From: Rallus limicola
Taxonomy: Eukaryota > Chordata > Aves > Gruiformes > Rallidae
Reading direction: 5' to 3'
Assembly: GCA_022605955.1 (NCBI GenBank)
Contig: JAKCOZ010000003.1
Coordinates: 59,706,179-59,770,178, forward strand
Length of the DNA stretch: 64,000 nucleotides
The notes under the pieces were generated by a model. The model was not told the origin of the DNA. It made no database searches and worked only from the letters and a program-made list of their open reading frames with translations. The position numbers were made by a program, and so were the translations under genes. This document shows positions 36,626 through 50,800 of the stretch, in pieces. The stretch's first letter is position 1. Each line of letters starts with the position of its first letter.

Positions 36626-39600
36626 TTTGACCCAAGTAGGAATAACCAAAACGTGGATTGGAGGTTATTCTTAACTACAAATACTATATTGCGGTGCACC
36701 TCTGATATTCTAATATGTGACAATATCTCATTCCTTCATTCAGGTCTGTAAAGTCAGATTTAACTGCATCACTGAGAGCAATCCACACTCTGAAAAAGCA
36801 TTTTGGATCTGCGTATGCAATAGGAAGTAAAAATCCATGATAACCTTTTAGTCTCAAATCCTTGTTCCTGGGATATATGGCAGAATATTTCACTTCAAAC
36901 AACCTTTTCTTGCTACTATGCTCACAACACAGGTGAAGTACCCATCTTGTAGAAAATGTGGCATACGGCAAGATGTTTGGTGAATGCCTACAATGGACTG
37001 TGTCTTTTGGTATGAATTGCATTCCATCTTTCTGGAGGGAAGGATGGCTCATACTGTAGGCTTTACAATCCCCTTAGCAGTTCAATTTCCTGTGCTTTGC
37101 CCACTCACACAGACAATTCCATTTTTCCCAAGGATGAAAGAACCTGTATTTCTTTAAAAGTATTTATTTAAAAATATTCCAGCTACTGCCTTCCTATTGG
37201 CTGCTAAGTTTAAGGAGAAAGATTTCTATCCATATCATCATGCAATCAGACTCAAAATGAAATAAAAGTATTTATTTTTGAACATCACTATTTTTCTTGA
37301 AGGCACCCCAACTTACAATTGTTCCCAAGTTGTTTCTTAATTTCTCCATATTTGTTCTTACTCAGTTTTATTATCATGAGGACAGGAAATATGAGTCAGT
37401 AACCCTAAGATCATCCATTTCAACTCACTTATAGGGGGTTGAAGCCCAAGGCAAACAAAAAGTGTCAAATATTTCCAATAAACTGAAAATACCTCTACCA
37501 TTTACCACCCGCAGCTGAGTTCACATCTGCAGCAGAATCATAGCTGGTCTAAAACATGTTTAAAGAATTAAGCATAGTAGCCCCACAGAAAGGAATGTTT
37601 AGGTTCAGTTACTCCTGAAAAGGAATATGTTATGAGGTGTTCCTTTAAATGGAGAATTTAATGTCTCTATATAAATTTTATGTATTATTTGATGAGTAAA
37701 TAAGGTATTCATATATCCCTTGGACTGCTGAAAATATGACCAACCTCCAGATTTTTTTTTATTAAAAATATCACTGTTTCCTTCTAACTTTTCATTTTCC
37801 TAAAGTTATTTTTTTGTCTTCAGCTGAACTATAAATAACATCGACTATAGAAAATCCATTTTTTCAGTATTTCCTGTTAGACAGAAATCACTATTTGCTG
37901 GACTTCTCTAGCAGTCATCTATTCTCCAGAGACTTTCAGATCTCTATTTAAGTTCAGAGGTTCAGAGCATTTAGATAAGTTTATAAGTGTTTCTGTAGAC
38001 CCGTGTCAGACTAGCTAATGGGTCCCAGTAATCTAGAATGGCACACTTACAGGGAAATGGCAACTGAAGAAACCTTACACTATCAAAAGTAAAAAACCTT
38101 AAGTCAAAAGTCAGTGGTGACTTATGGTTGAAGTGTCTTAATTAAGTGGAATCAGTCACCAAAGTCTTTAATTGCAGAGTATGGCAAAGCTATTGTCCTG
38201 TTACATACTTGACAACAGAATTCATAGGAACCAGTACATAGAAGAAGAGGACATCTAAATCGGCAAACAGAAGCAATGATGGAGAAAGGTGTCTTAACAG
38301 CCACTTTTCTTCTAGATTTGGACACTGCAACACACCACCGGATGCTTGTATGAGAATGTGTTTTAGGTGTCTGAAAACAACTTCCCCTCCCTCCAATTGA
38401 TGGATTTTTTTTGTTCCTTTACAGCTTCTAAAAATACTATCTTACTTCTCATGTCTGATATAATGACATATGACTCCCATGGTTACCTTTCTTAAACAAG
38501 AGTTACACAAGCTTGCCTGGAATAGCTGGTCAGTAACAGAGCAGAACAAAACAGTTTTTGTTTCCCTGTCTGTGCATGGGGATCTCAAGCTCTGAGAAGA
38601 GCAATCTGTACTCTTGAGTGGTTTTCAACTTTCTAGTGAGTTCCTTAGTTTTTCCTGTTGAGATAAGCAAAATTATCTAAATTTAACAACACTCTTTAAC
38701 TGAAACTGTCTCAGTGTCATTCTGCTGCATAGGTGGAGACACTGCACCAAGGCATTTGGCCCCCTTTTTACCTCCTAAGCCCTGTATTTCATGTTAGGGA
38801 ATTCAGTCCACTCATGGCAAAAGTTCTTTGTGGGAGGTTTATAGGGTATCCACTGCATCACTGTACATTGCTGTGGCATAGACTGATTTGTATCATGTTC
38901 TTCTTGTACTCAGCAAGCCCAGGAACTGAGCCAAGTCTCTTGTTACACATTTGACTAGAGAAATAAGTACACTTGGGCAGAGAGAAGTTTTTCTGCTTCA
39001 GAGCAGCATGATATAGAACAAAATAATTCAGATTTGGGGCCTTTGTGTTAAGGAAATGAGTTAAACATGAATATGGTACAGTCTGGGAGGCAACTTCTAC
39101 CAAACTGCAAAGAAATTCATTAATCTTAAAGTTGTCATAGTTTCGTCTTACTCTGTCAAAAAAACTCTGTTAGTCTTGATCTTTAACACAATTTTATACA
39201 TTTATGATTAGTTTGGCTCTGAATCACTTATAAGGCTTATGCAAAAAGATGGATTCTCTAAATATTCTTTTAAATGCAATTCCCTTTAAATGCAATCTGA
39301 TCTAAAGGTCAAGCTAAGTTCTTTCTTGTGACTCATCAAGAATAATAATGTTTCTGCAAGCCAAATTCTGGCCTTAAATTCATGGCCTCACATTCACCTG
39401 TGCAAATAACTAAATGCAGAATTCGATCTCCAAAGAGACCCTTAGAAAGCTAGATTGTCTTGAACAGGGTTCTGCAAAAGTTTTGTAAGGTCCAGGTCGG
39501 CTCAACCTATATCTTGTAAATAATTTATCTTATTATCTAGAAGAGGAAAAAAATATATATACTTTTATACCTAAAACATCCAGATAATTCCCTTGCATAT

Positions 39601-40116
39601 ATTTTTTTCTAAGTCTCTTTACACTTGAGCCATGGACCAGAATTGGAAATTTGTTGTAATACAAATTGGAACTGCTGCATTGCCCAACTTTCTTAGTGTT
39701 TTAAGATGAAAAAAATCAGTAGTAGCCCTAAATAACAATTTCTTTTTGTTAAAATTTACCCTTCAAGACTTAGAAAAATCAGTGTTTATATTTCTTGGGG
39801 TTTGGTTAAAAACTTGCAATTTACGTAAGTTGTTTTGAAATAAAAAACTATTAAAGGAAAATTCATAAAATTAATAACATTTAAAGCAATTATAAAAAAA
39901 TACTAAAGTATCTGGTAAAAGTGTCAGCACAAAAATGAGCAGTACTAACAACAATTCTACTGGGGGATGTGAAGTAAGTTGAGGCAAGCTAGGTTGGCAG
40001 GTATGAACATAAACTGAATTATTTGGAACAAGAAATGTGCTAGAACAATGAGAATATAACTTATGATGAGTCACTAACACAGAGACAAAAATGAAGAAAA
40101 ACATTCAGTCATGAGC
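36626..40116. other. Unique non-coding DNA
   Basis: About 3.5 kb without recognisable genes or transposons. A 122-codon open frame on the minus strand (36684-37052) has no recognisable domain and is of a length expected by chance in a window this size. The remainder is AT-rich with short homopolymers. Confidence 0.55.
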
Positions 40117-40525
40117 CTGGAGGAAGTGATCCACCCATAAGCTTTCCTAACTTTTCTCATGAGACCCCACCTAGAATACTGTGCCCAGCTCTCGGGTCCC
40201 CAGGACAAGAAAGACATGGAGCTGTTGAAGCAAGTCCAGAGAAGGCCACAAGGATGATGAGAAGGCTGGAGCAACTCTCCTGTGAAGACAGGCGAGAGAG
40301 TTGGGCTTGTTCAGCCTGGAGAAGAGAAGGCTTTGGGTAGACCCTACTGCTGTCATATGTTTCCCAGAGAAGCTGTGGCTGCCCCTTCCATGGATGTGTT
40401 CAAGGCCAGGTTGGATAGGGCTTTGGGCAACCTGAAGTAGTGGAGGGTGTCCCTGCCCATGGCAGGAGTGTTGGGGCTAGATTGCCTTTGTGGTCCTTTC
40501 CAACCATAACCATTCTGTGATTCTA
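40117..40525 (+). mobile_element. CR1 LINE fragment with internal deletion
   Basis: Plus-strand CR1 of the GC-rich 3' UTR type. It has CATGAGACCCCACCTAGAA (RP.LEY), CTGTGCCCAGCTCTCGGG, then GCCTGGAGAAGAGAAGGC. Near 40340-40365 it jumps directly to TTCCCAGAGAAGCTGTGGC, so about 150 bases normally between them are missing. It ends CCAACCATAACCATTCTGTG ATTCTA at 40525, with a single terminal octamer cut short. The frame is broken. Confidence 0.92.
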
Positions 40526-41319
40526 GTAGCAGTGCTCGTTTAATAAAACTTTTTTACATTTCCATCTTCCCTTTATTAAAAAACAAAGGAATATATTTGT
40601 AATAAATACTTGGACATAAATGAAGATTTTAAGATATTTTTGCAAACCCAACCAAACCCTCTACTCTCCTGATGTTTTGGGGATGTTCTTCCAATCAGAA
40701 TGTCACAGAACATTTCTTCCTAATCTCATGAACTTCCTCCTCAGTTTTGTGGTATGGATTGCTTTAAAAAGAGTTGTTACAATGTTTGAGACCTTACAAT
40801 TCAAGATCTAAGACTTGATCTATTAAGTTGTTACTGAAATGAGAACAAAAAACTTGAACCGACATCACAAGTGAACCAGCTATCAGCTTGAGCACTGCCC
40901 AGTGCACACAGCAGCCGGTAATAAGTCATAAGCCATATTATATATTAACCTGGGAGTTGACATCACAGTTCGGTGCAGAAAAAAGTCCTCCAACATCAGT
41001 ATGGCAAACACATGGGCTGCTGTGTCCAGGCCTGCACTCTGAATGAAGTTTCCTATAGTCAGAAAGTAAAAGAAAAGCAGTCATTGAGACTTGTTTAGAA
41101 GGGTATTGCAAGATTTTTTTCACTGTTGTGGGCTGAATGCCTATGGGACAAGTGGAAAACAACATCACGGACAATCTTTGATGTGTTTTTCCCTTCCCAA
41201 TCATCACTTTCATCTTGCTTGTTTCAGCTTTTATCAGTTGGTTGTCATCTGAAAGTTTATTTCCTGACTTGTGCTGATGCATTAGACTGCTGCATCAGCA
41301 AAAACCAAGATAAATAGTT
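40526..41319. other. Unique spacer between two CR1 copies
   Basis: About 0.8 kb of AT-rich sequence separates two CR1 fragments whose 3' ends face each other. I see no gene, RNA or repeat in it. Confidence 0.6.
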
Positions 41320-41588
41320 CATAGAATCATTGAATGACAGATCAGTATGGGTTGGAAAGGGCCTTAGAGATCACCTAGTTCCACCCCCTTGCCATGGGCA
41401 AGGATACCTTCTTCTAGACCAGGTTGTCCAAAGCACCATCCAGCCTGGCCTTGAACACTTTCAGGGAAGAGGTAGACACAGCTTCTCTGGGCAACCTCTG
41501 GCAGTATCTCACAGTAAAAAATGTTCTTATATCTAATCTAAATCCACCCTCTTCCAGTTTATAGCCATTACCTCTCATCCATAATCAT
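41320..41588 (-). mobile_element. CR1 LINE, 3' UTR and extreme ORF2 end
   Basis: Minus-strand CR1, beginning on the plus strand with CATAGAATCATTGAATGACAG (3' octamers) and passing through GGTTGGAAAGGGCCTTAGAG, CTTGCCATGGGCAAGGATAC and CTGGCCTTGAACACTTTCAG to CATTACCTCTCATCC. Only the 3' UTR and the last few dozen codons of ORF2 are present. It is the usual short truncated CR1 insertion. Confidence 0.93.
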
Positions 41589-43284
41589 CTTGTTGAGTGT
41601 TATCATTCTATTCTTGGTAGCTAAGACGATGGTGTTTCTCTCTCCCCTTTTCCAAAAAGTCTCATGTAGATTTTGAAAAGCAAGAAAAAACACTGATCTC
41701 TGGAAGATGTTCAGAGAGAAAGAACAGTTGCATATTACCTGTAGGGAGAAATCTATTAGACCAACCCTATGTATTCCTGCTACATGGCAAAGATGCGGGA
41801 GGTAGTCCTAGTGTTCTTTGTTGTGCCAGGTCTACAGGAAAGTCGAGCAGTTTGAGCTGGAGTATTTCATGTGTGCTTATGGCCTGGAGGAAGTTTTTAA
41901 GTAGCCTGGGCACTTTGTCCTTGTTTAAACTCTGCTTATGAGCTTTCCATGAGGTCAGCTAATGTCAGCTGTTTATTTGATCTTCATGGCTGTTTTTTTC
42001 TCGGTCATTTTGCCCCAAAGGAGACACTGGGATCAGGACAATGGCTGGAGAATACTCTGCCTATCTGTAAGTTAGAAGATGAAACCCTAACCTATAAACT
42101 CTACAATTCAATTGTCAGTGCCATTCTGTAGCCTATGGAATTGGTTGCAGCTGCTATTATCCCATTTTGAACAAAACAAACATTGGTTTCCACCCACTGG
42201 AATGACTTCGGTTTCCAATTATTTTCCTGCAACAACTTCTCGTGAAAAATTGAAGTTCTTATTCAAAATCCTAAAGCTACAACTCAGAGGGTCAAGCATT
42301 ATTAAATGCTTCCAAAACTCCAGGCCACTTATTTTAATATCCATCAAGTCAGAGAAGACCTTTCACTTTCTCTGCTGCTTACACTCCATGGCCAAATCCC
42401 TGACAAGCTGTTTGTTCAAAACAACAATACAGCCTTTTGGTTTTATCTTTTTGAACATGCAGGTGACTCATCAAGTGTTCTGTTTATCACTATGACAACA
42501 TAACCATGTGGTTACATCTCGAAGTAAACCCTCCTTAGGCCACGGACCCAAATCAACTATGATCACTATAAATATCCAGACTTTGGATTTCCTTAGCTGA
42601 TCTTTATGTCTTTCTAACCAAATAAATCTTTCAAAGACACTCCCCATGGTTGTTGGCAGGTTGACCTCCCAATTAACAGAGGAATAGCATACCTAGACCT
42701 TCATTTAAAGTGTTATCTCATGCAGATGTTCATACTATCCCTGGATATATACATGATATACATACCTAGTTATATATACATAACCCAGAATTTAATCTCT
42801 AGGGTTTACTGCAAATAATAGCTTCTGAATTGCAAACATAGCAGCTTTTCAAAGAAAAGACAATAATTAAGAATCCCAAGTGCCCACTCTGAAGCTAAGT
42901 GTGTTGTGGAGTGTCAGTCAAACGGTTCTAGCCTCCAATGTGCAGATCTGATGCAGTTTATGAAAACACAGGACATTTTACGTTGCTGTGTTACTGCAGA
43001 CATCTTAGGAAAGGGTCTGGCAGAAACTCACCTCAACCTGATCTTTTTTAAGGCTATATCCTCTGTAATGATTAAGTGGTCATTTCCATACCAATTTGAT
43101 TTTTCTAGGATTATACTGTTTTTTTATTATTTTATTATTCCCTCTCCCATCCAAAGCTCCATGGCTAAAGCTGTATCTGCACAGTCTGGGTGAGCTTTGT
43201 GTTTCGGAACAAGTGAGTATTATCGGAATTCCATTCATTCCAGCTGGGGAATGGAAGACTGTGGGAACATTACAGAGAGCGTGG

Positions 43285-43336
43285 TTCCCCTCCTCCTCCT
43301 CCTCGACCTCTCTCTCTTTCTCTCTCTCTCTTTTTT
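43285..43336. repeat. (TCC)n/(TC)n polypyrimidine tract
   Basis: TTCCCC followed by four TCC units, a GA interruption at 43305-43306 and then a TC-rich run to 43336. It is low-complexity, can form triplex DNA and is likely polymorphic. Confidence 0.85.
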
Positions 43337-44039
43337 AAAACCTTTTTTTCAGGATAAATATTTAAAGACTAGAATGAGGCAAAACTCCCATAGGGCTGGA
43401 AACACAGACAAGCTCACAGCAGAGAAGTCTGCAAAATAGATTTTTTGGTTTTACTTTTCAACATCCAAGCTTCAAAGTTTTCTAGCTTTTGAATTGTATT
43501 TGAAAAAAACCCCATTATTTTATGGACTTTTTTTGGGAAAGTAACATACTAGGTATTAATTTTAGTTCCAGGAATTTATTATATGTCATGGTTAGAATAT
43601 GTATTGGTGAAGAATAATAATAAAGTAACACACTGAGAATAAAGCAGGCAAGATATAGTTTTCACTTCATGAGTAGAAGTTCAAATTGTCACACAAATAA
43701 GTTGTCACTGTAGTTTTGTCAGCTTTTATCACTTTTGTCCTTTGGCCATAAAAAGTTAAAGATGTGTGAAAACAATTTCTCTAATTTCATTCTTTGCAAA
43801 GTCCTACAGAGACAGCAATAGTTCTAAAGGGTTTTATGCTCAACCACACCACCTGGTACAGTTGGTGAATAGCTTCTAATTTGGCCTAGTTTGGTACAGT
43901 CTTCATCAGTATGACCAGGTATTCTAGAATCTATTTTAATAAAATTCCTGGATTCTGTAACTTTTCATCACTCACAGGACACAAACACTTACATCCTAGT
44001 TGTGCCAACATGAAATTATCATTAGTAAGACTTCACTCC

Positions 44040-44083
44040 CCTCATCTGAACAAACTTTTCTCCTCATCTGAACAAACTTTTCT
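44040..44083. repeat. Perfect 22-bp tandem duplication
   Basis: The unit CCTCATCTGAAC..CTTTTCT occupies 44040-44061 and is repeated exactly at 44062-44083. Perfect identity suggests a recent slippage duplication. Confidence 0.9.
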
Positions 44084-47000
44084 TGGTAGAACATATTTCC
44101 CACTACAAATTCACTCACTATAAGTTTAGCTTGGGAAAGTTGACCAAAATACTAAGAACTTATCGAGATGGGGGGAAAAAAAAAAGTGACTTCAATTTGT
44201 GGAAGAAAAGAAGAATGATCAAATGGGCTTGTTGAGAAATCACCATGGGTCATGTTTAGATTTCTGCTGTGCTAGTGGAGATTCATGTAGAGGACTCTAC
44301 ATGAGCTTTGCCATAGATGGAGCTTTGTTCTGTCCTACGTTATAATGTTTATCTGCAAATCAAAGAATTTAACTGTGACCATTCTGTTTGATATATGAGA
44401 AAAATCTCAGTTGTATGCAGATTTCTCTTTTACATTTTTTCAGTCTAGGTTTTTTGAAAGAAAGTGATGGGTTATAGCTAGCAAGGGAATTCAGAAGATG
44501 ACAGAAATATTGATCCTGCATGTTTTGAAATCTCAGTTTGTTTGTTTTTAAACAATTAAAAAGTAAATGTTCAATGACAGCTAAAAGATAGAGGCTGACC
44601 TTTTACCCTAGGGGAATGGGAGCCAAGACAGTTCCTATTGCATTTCTCTGATCTCCTAAACCAATGACTACCTGCTACAAATGCTAAAGAAAGCAAGATA
44701 TAGGATTCTTTGCATTTCTGAAGGGCATTATCCCCATTTTTATTTCCTTTTATCCCACCTTCAATGCTAAGGCCTCATCTCTATAAAATACATTAAAAAG
44801 TTTAAAGAAAAAAACAACATGGGTTTCTATTCTGTGTGTGCAGTGTTCCCTTCTTTCTGAGCATCAGGCTTCTTGCTACTGCACTTTGGGATTCTTCACA
44901 GGATAAACCAGGATTCTCTGCTACGTTGTGGAGATGAAGAAGTACATGTTTCTCTGTCCAAACTTTTTGCAACAGAGAAGGAAAGTTCATGTCTTCTTTG
45001 CTTAGAAATCTTAACTTCAAATTGCCTACTTGTTACTACCACTGCAAGTAATCTGCAACGGCCAATGTATGATGTATGTTACATAATCTGTAAAACAAGT
45101 AAGCATTGTCTAAGTACAGGTTTCTTTCTAGAAGCAGAATGGACAGACTGCTGGGGGAGTTTTAGACACCCTACATTTTAGAAGGAAAATAATTAGCAGT
45201 GTGATATCCCAGAATTACCAAAGATAACTGCTGGGTTTACACCCATAACCCAACTAAAAAGAGGAATCAGCATCAAGCAATCAGCTTTTCAGCAAGCTAA
45301 AATGATGGTGCATTTCTTGTTACAATACTGATTTGGGGTTTTTTTCTGAATATTGCACAAAATGTGTATAAACTGAACTGTGTTGCAGTATTTTGTTTAC
45401 TAAGGTCACTTACACAATGAAATAAGTGTCTGCAATGAAGCAACTGTTTGTACATAGATTCTTCAAGGGACTGGAGTTGGGCACAGAGGGAAAAGTACCC
45501 AAAGGCTTTCATATACTAGTTACCTGTATGAAAAGTGTCCCAGTGAACTGAACTGCAGGTTACATATGAAGGTCCTGTTGGCTTTAGTGGGAGCAGTACC
45601 CTCTGCAGTGACATGTAGTCGTGATATGATCACCCCTCACAAATCCAGCTCATACACTTCTGAGGTTGTCTTCCAAGCATTTTGATGAACAGTTAATGTT
45701 CGTATGACACTGTCCAAAATGCTAGGATGAAAAGGTTTACTATGTTTGAGCTGCAAAAAGAGTAGTTGCAAATGAAAAAAAAAAAAAACCACCCAAAAAA
45801 GTTTATTTTTAAGAGACTAAACCCTTGAAACATTTTTTTAAATCAAAATGGATGTGATGAACTGTTGCAGCAGTAACAGTCGACTCTCAGATCAATCCCA
45901 AATGCCACTGCAAAAATATATATAGAACAATCATATGGAGATGTGAAACATGAAATTAGCTTGAATATTGCTTCAAGAAGCCAAATAGTAACCTCTAAAG
46001 GCTATTTTTTATAATGGAGGCATCAACAATGTTAACAATGGCAGTTCTGCCTCAAAGTTCTAATGAAAGCTTTAAAAGCTTGTAAAATATTAATAACAGC
46101 TAAGCCCATTTGTTCACGACAGGAAAAAAATAATTTACGTGTTTTCTCCTATGATCTTTTAGGTTGGACTATAGTTGAAGTGCCAACCACAGTAAGAACC
46201 CCAGACATATAAAAGAGCCTGTGCTGTAATGCTACCTGCCAAAGATAACTGTTAGTTTAAGCAGCAGTACGGTGAAAGCACATCACACCACTTGGTAGGG
46301 TCAGACAAATATACACAATTTAAAGAGAGAGAGAAACCAAGCTTAAATAAAATTTGAGGAGTTGCCATGGATCTCCTGTCTTTTTTCTTTCCAATTGAAA
46401 ATGCAGAGATATGTAATATTTCTGCCTCCACCTTCAGTCTTACTCATTAGAACTGAAGCAAAATCAAACTGATGTTTTCCAGTTAGATAAGCAAATAACA
46501 GCCAATAGATAGAGCAAAAGGGACTCAAAGAGTTAATTTATACATTGGCAATTCTGCTTCAGTTTCAGCTACAGCTGCTTTGAGGCTACACAGTGAATAT
46601 TCTCCTTGTGCAGAAGTAAAAGAGGTCTATGCTTAAATATCATAATAAGCATAAGACCTATTTGTATCCTAAGAGTTTTCTCAGTCATTTAAGGAAGGTA
46701 TCATTATCTTCAGTGAAGTTCTTACATTAACAAGGATTAGGAATCAAGAAAGGACCTTTGCTGCAAAAGGTGTCTTTCTGTGTCTGAAGATAATCTGAGT
46801 AAGTCTGAATAATAGTTCTGCATGCGTGCACCACAGGTAAATCAGTTGCTTTAAATCCACATATTCTTTCCTCTCTCAGTATAAAACACCATTAAGCTCT
46901 GATTCATCTGGTTGAAAAACAACTAAATTGACACTTTTTGAAGGCAAGGTATTTTCTAAAGACCATCATTTTCCTATTGCAATGAAGTTCTTCACACATT

Positions 47001-47298
47001 TTTTCCTCTATCATTCTGACACGCCATGTTTTTGTGTATTCAGGGTCTTTTGCTCTCAGACACTGGAAAGCATGTAGCCAGTAAACTGATGCCATCTAAA
47101 TCTAGTAAGAGGAAATACAGGGTGTCCCAGAGTTTTGCAGCCCCAGTGTCTGGAATGGCAAAGGCACTGACTGACAAAGCTACTTACAGGATTTGTATGA
47201 AAGGAAAAGCAAAGGGCAAAAACGGCGAGGAATTCTTTTGAGGAAGAGAGGAGAGGTGGGACATTACCAGAAAGGCCTGTTTGTTCAGAAAGACAGAC

Positions 47299-47840
47299 AA
47301 GCATGGCCAGCAGGTCTCATGAGACGCATTGAGGAGTAGTGTGTCCAGTTCTGGAGTCCCCAACATAAGAAGGACATGGACCCATTGGAATGGGTCCAGA
47401 GTAGGGCCACAAAGATGATTGGAGGGCTCTCCTATGAATACAGACTGAGAGAGTTGGGGCTGTTTGATCTGGAGAAGAGGAGGCTTCGGGGACATCTTAT
47501 AGTGGCCTTCCAGTACCTGAAGGGGCTCACAAGGAATCTGAAAAGGGACTTTTTAGAAGGACATGTAGTGATAGGATGAGGGGGAATGGTTTTACATTGG
47601 AAGAGGGTAGATTTAGATTGGGTATTAGGAAGAAATTCTTCACTCGAGGGCAGTGAGACACCAGAGCAGGTTGCCCAGGGAGGTGGTGGCTGCCCCTACC
47701 CTGGCAGTGTTCAAGGCCAGGTTGGATGGGGCCTTGAGCAGCCCAGTCTAAGTGAGAGGTGTCCCTGCCCATGGTAGGAGGGTTGGAACTTGATGATCTT
47801 TAAGGTGTCTTCCAATCAAAACTATTCTATGATTCTATGA
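47299..47840 (+). mobile_element. CR1 LINE, 5'-truncated, ORF2 end plus 3' UTR
   Basis: Plus-strand CR1. After AGCATGGCCAGCAGGTCT there is a deletion, then GAGTAGTGTGTCCAGTTCTG, GTCCAGAGTAGGGCCACAAA (VQ.RATKM), CTGGAGAAGAGGAGGCTTCG (LEKRRLRG), the CAGGTTGCCCAGGGAGGTGG block, GTTCAAGGCCAGGTTGGATG and two octamers, ATTCTATG ATTCTATG, ending at 47840. About 67 codons are open at 47376-47579, including [12 protein letters not shown] and [19 protein letters not shown]. It is moderately young but lacks the catalytic region. Confidence 0.95.
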
Positions 47841-50800
47841 AGAACTGCTATTAGCCCTGAAGTTTATTGTTCAGAGGTGAGAACAAATGAGGTTAAGTAA
47901 AAAGGCAAACCAGGTTCTTGGTTAACCCAGGCCTTTCAGGGGGAAAATTTTGCTGACATAGTCTGGGAATCCACACAAGGTATGTAGTAGGAAGGCAGAG
48001 TTTGCTTATAGGAGAGAAGACACTTTGTGAAAAACATAGAAGCCCCATGCAGTAATATATGTACTGTTGTGCAACATGCCTTTGAAAACCTGAAACATCC
48101 TCGTATCTCAGCAACTACCTCTTAATTTTGAGCAGTGGTGAGAGATACTTTATACATCATCTTTTTTTTTTTTCTATGCTGTATCCAAATATGCCATTAT
48201 TTCTCTTTAATGTGGATTTATAGGAGTTTATTACTTCACTTAAACCTTTCATGTTATGGAACCCTTTGTGGTCAAAGAATCCAGGGTCTATTAGTCATTC
48301 ACAAGCCCTTTTCTAAGAAGAATTTACATACTTTTGCCAGCAAAAGAAAGGATAGCATAATATATTGCAATGATATTTCCCAGCTTTGGGCTTCAGGCTA
48401 CATTCTGGGCTAAACCAAGAGATTTCCCCCCACAGACTGTTTCTCCCTTTCTATTTCTGTAGCTGTTGCTAATATCATTGTCCTCTGTGAGACACATACA
48501 TGAACCGGAGCTGTAAATTGCAGCATTCGTCAAATACCATGCTCCTCATAAAGTTCCAGATGAAGAACAAGATGCCACTTATCAACTAAATAGAAAGCAT
48601 AATCAAGTTGCTGCTGAGAAAGTAATGGAGGAGGAACTGAGAGCAGAAGACAGGTTGAAGAGAAGGGGTATGAAAGGTGGTAGCTGGAAGCTGTGTTTTT
48701 ACTAAGGCCCAGTTCCCTCAGTGCAAAACACATCACAGCTGGATGATCCGCTCCTGTACATAGAATATATATTGAGATATTGCTTAGAAATTTTGTGACC
48801 CTCTTGGGCAAATGGTCTCCATCACGTCAGAAATGTGTCAGAGCAAGTAATTAAATTCCCAATATTGTGCTGACATGGATGTGTCCAACTGGTTTGTAAT
48901 CACCCGGCTGCAGTAATGACAAGTACAGTAGCAAGGTGTGCACCAAATGAAGACGTGGCTGTTTAGTACTCACAACAATTTTGTGTTTGTGTTTTTCAAG
49001 CTCTGTATGTGAACTTTGCTAATAAACATAGATGAATTCCTGCTTCCAGTTTGTAGTTATCTATACTCCTGGTTTCTTTTTTACATAGCTGTTACCTTTG
49101 ACAGTCTCTTGCTTGAATGAAACCAGAACACAGTGTGAAACATGGATAAACTATCTATTTCTGAACTGTCCGAGGTCATCAAACAAAACCAAAATATGTC
49201 TCACAAAATTTCCATCTGGAAACATGAATTGGCTGAGCTGGATGCACAAACGCTGTCAAGCCTTCCCTTAAGTCTCGCCAGGATATTAACTTTGAAATAA
49301 AGCCTATTTTTTCTGAGTTCTGTTTTGAAGATTTCTGCTCTATGCAGAATGTCTGCCTTGCCATTATTTTTAACAAAGAAGTAAAAGACTAAGAGTGGAA
49401 TTTGGAAATACATGTGTCATCAGCTCAATTGCATCATTGTCTAGAAGCAAGTCCTCCTGGCACACAAAGCTAATTTGTCCTTCTAATTGTATGCATGGAA
49501 CTCTCATAATACCTGTTCTTGATCCCTCTAGGAGCTATGGCAACTAGAAGTGTACCTGTCCCATGTAAACTCAGGTATCAGTGACCCTCCATAAACTCCA
49601 TTTCTGCATCCTTCCTTAATATAATAAAGAAGAAAGAGATCTGAAAGGATAGCTCTCCTTGTAATAGAGCTTTCTAAAAACTCAAGCCATTTCTACCTCC
49701 AATGTGACATTCCTGTCCTATAGAAATTTTACCACCAGGTTCTAAACCACTAGGAATTAAGGAATTTACTCAAACACAGTATCAACAGTATTCAATGCTC
49801 ACTGGCAGTACCATCATACAACAGGAATCACCAAATGGCTTGATCCAATATCTACTTAAGCAAACAAGAAACTTTCTTTGTTTTAAGGGATATCTAATCC
49901 AACAGATTTAGATTTTAACATGACTAGGTAAATTTTCAAACTTCAACTTGTAAGACTTCTTGCCTTTGTAGAGAGGACGTGATTTAGTGACGTTTATTCC
50001 TCAGCATCAAAACACTTGTTGGATGAGGCTAAAGCACACGTATGCATACACACAAGTAAAAAGGTCACAGTCATTATGCTAAAATCTTGAGGTGCATACG
50101 CTAGCTAGTTCTTTGAAAATTCTAATTTTTAGAATTTTTATTTCTGATAGGTTTTCCACTGTTCTTTGGGAAATGATGTCTTGTGTGGCTCACATTTGCA
50201 CTATGATTCATCACTTTGAAATATCAATCATGTCTGCATTGTTGAAAAGTATGGTGTTTAAAAAGAAACAAAAATTGCCCAAAAATTTAAAACTGGGTGT
50301 TCTCTGCCCACGTATTCATAGATAGGTTTCTTTATGCACAGTGCTAAAAAAAAAAAAAACTCAACAAACTCTTTACTCAAACTCATCTCAGTTAGTGGAA
50401 GTGAAGTGACAGCTCTTGACCTACCTGTTATTCATTGCAAGGCTATTATGTATCAGCTGAATTTGCATTAAAATTGACAACATAAAATTATGACAAGACC
50501 TTATCAAAGTTAGTAGGAAACAGAAAACAGATCTGGCTGGCTTTAGGTATGTAGGCTGAAAACATGACAGAAAAGCACTTGTCTGAAGAACTATTAGCAA
50601 CTGATGAGCAGGAATAAGCAACAGGGACTACATACTTACATGTTTGTCAAGAGTTTGTCATAAGGTGCCATCACCTTCCTAGCAGCTGCTGTTAGTGAGC
50701 CTTGGCTCCAGTGCAGCAGCGGTCCCTGGATGAAGGGGATGAACTGCCTGAGCCTTTTTGTTTCCAGCTGCTTCTACAGGCCCTCAGGCAGTTTCTGTAA

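Larger units (their letters stand above)
41589..47298. other. Unique non-coding DNA, about 5.7 kb
   Basis: No gene is recognised. A 127-codon frame at 42112-42495 and 102-codon frames elsewhere resemble nothing known to me. Simple sequence includes TA-rich DNA at 42740-42790, the pyrimidine tract at 43285-43336, a 22-bp tandem duplication at 44040-44083 and an A14 run at 45775-45788. Confidence 0.55.

Noticed and set aside
36684..37052. 122-codon open frame on the minus strand
   Set aside because: No family resemblance. With stops at about one codon in fifteen, a few frames this long are expected in 64 kb on two strands.
42112..42495. 127-codon open frame on the plus strand
   Set aside because: No recognisable domain or codon pattern; overlapped by another short frame; probably chance.
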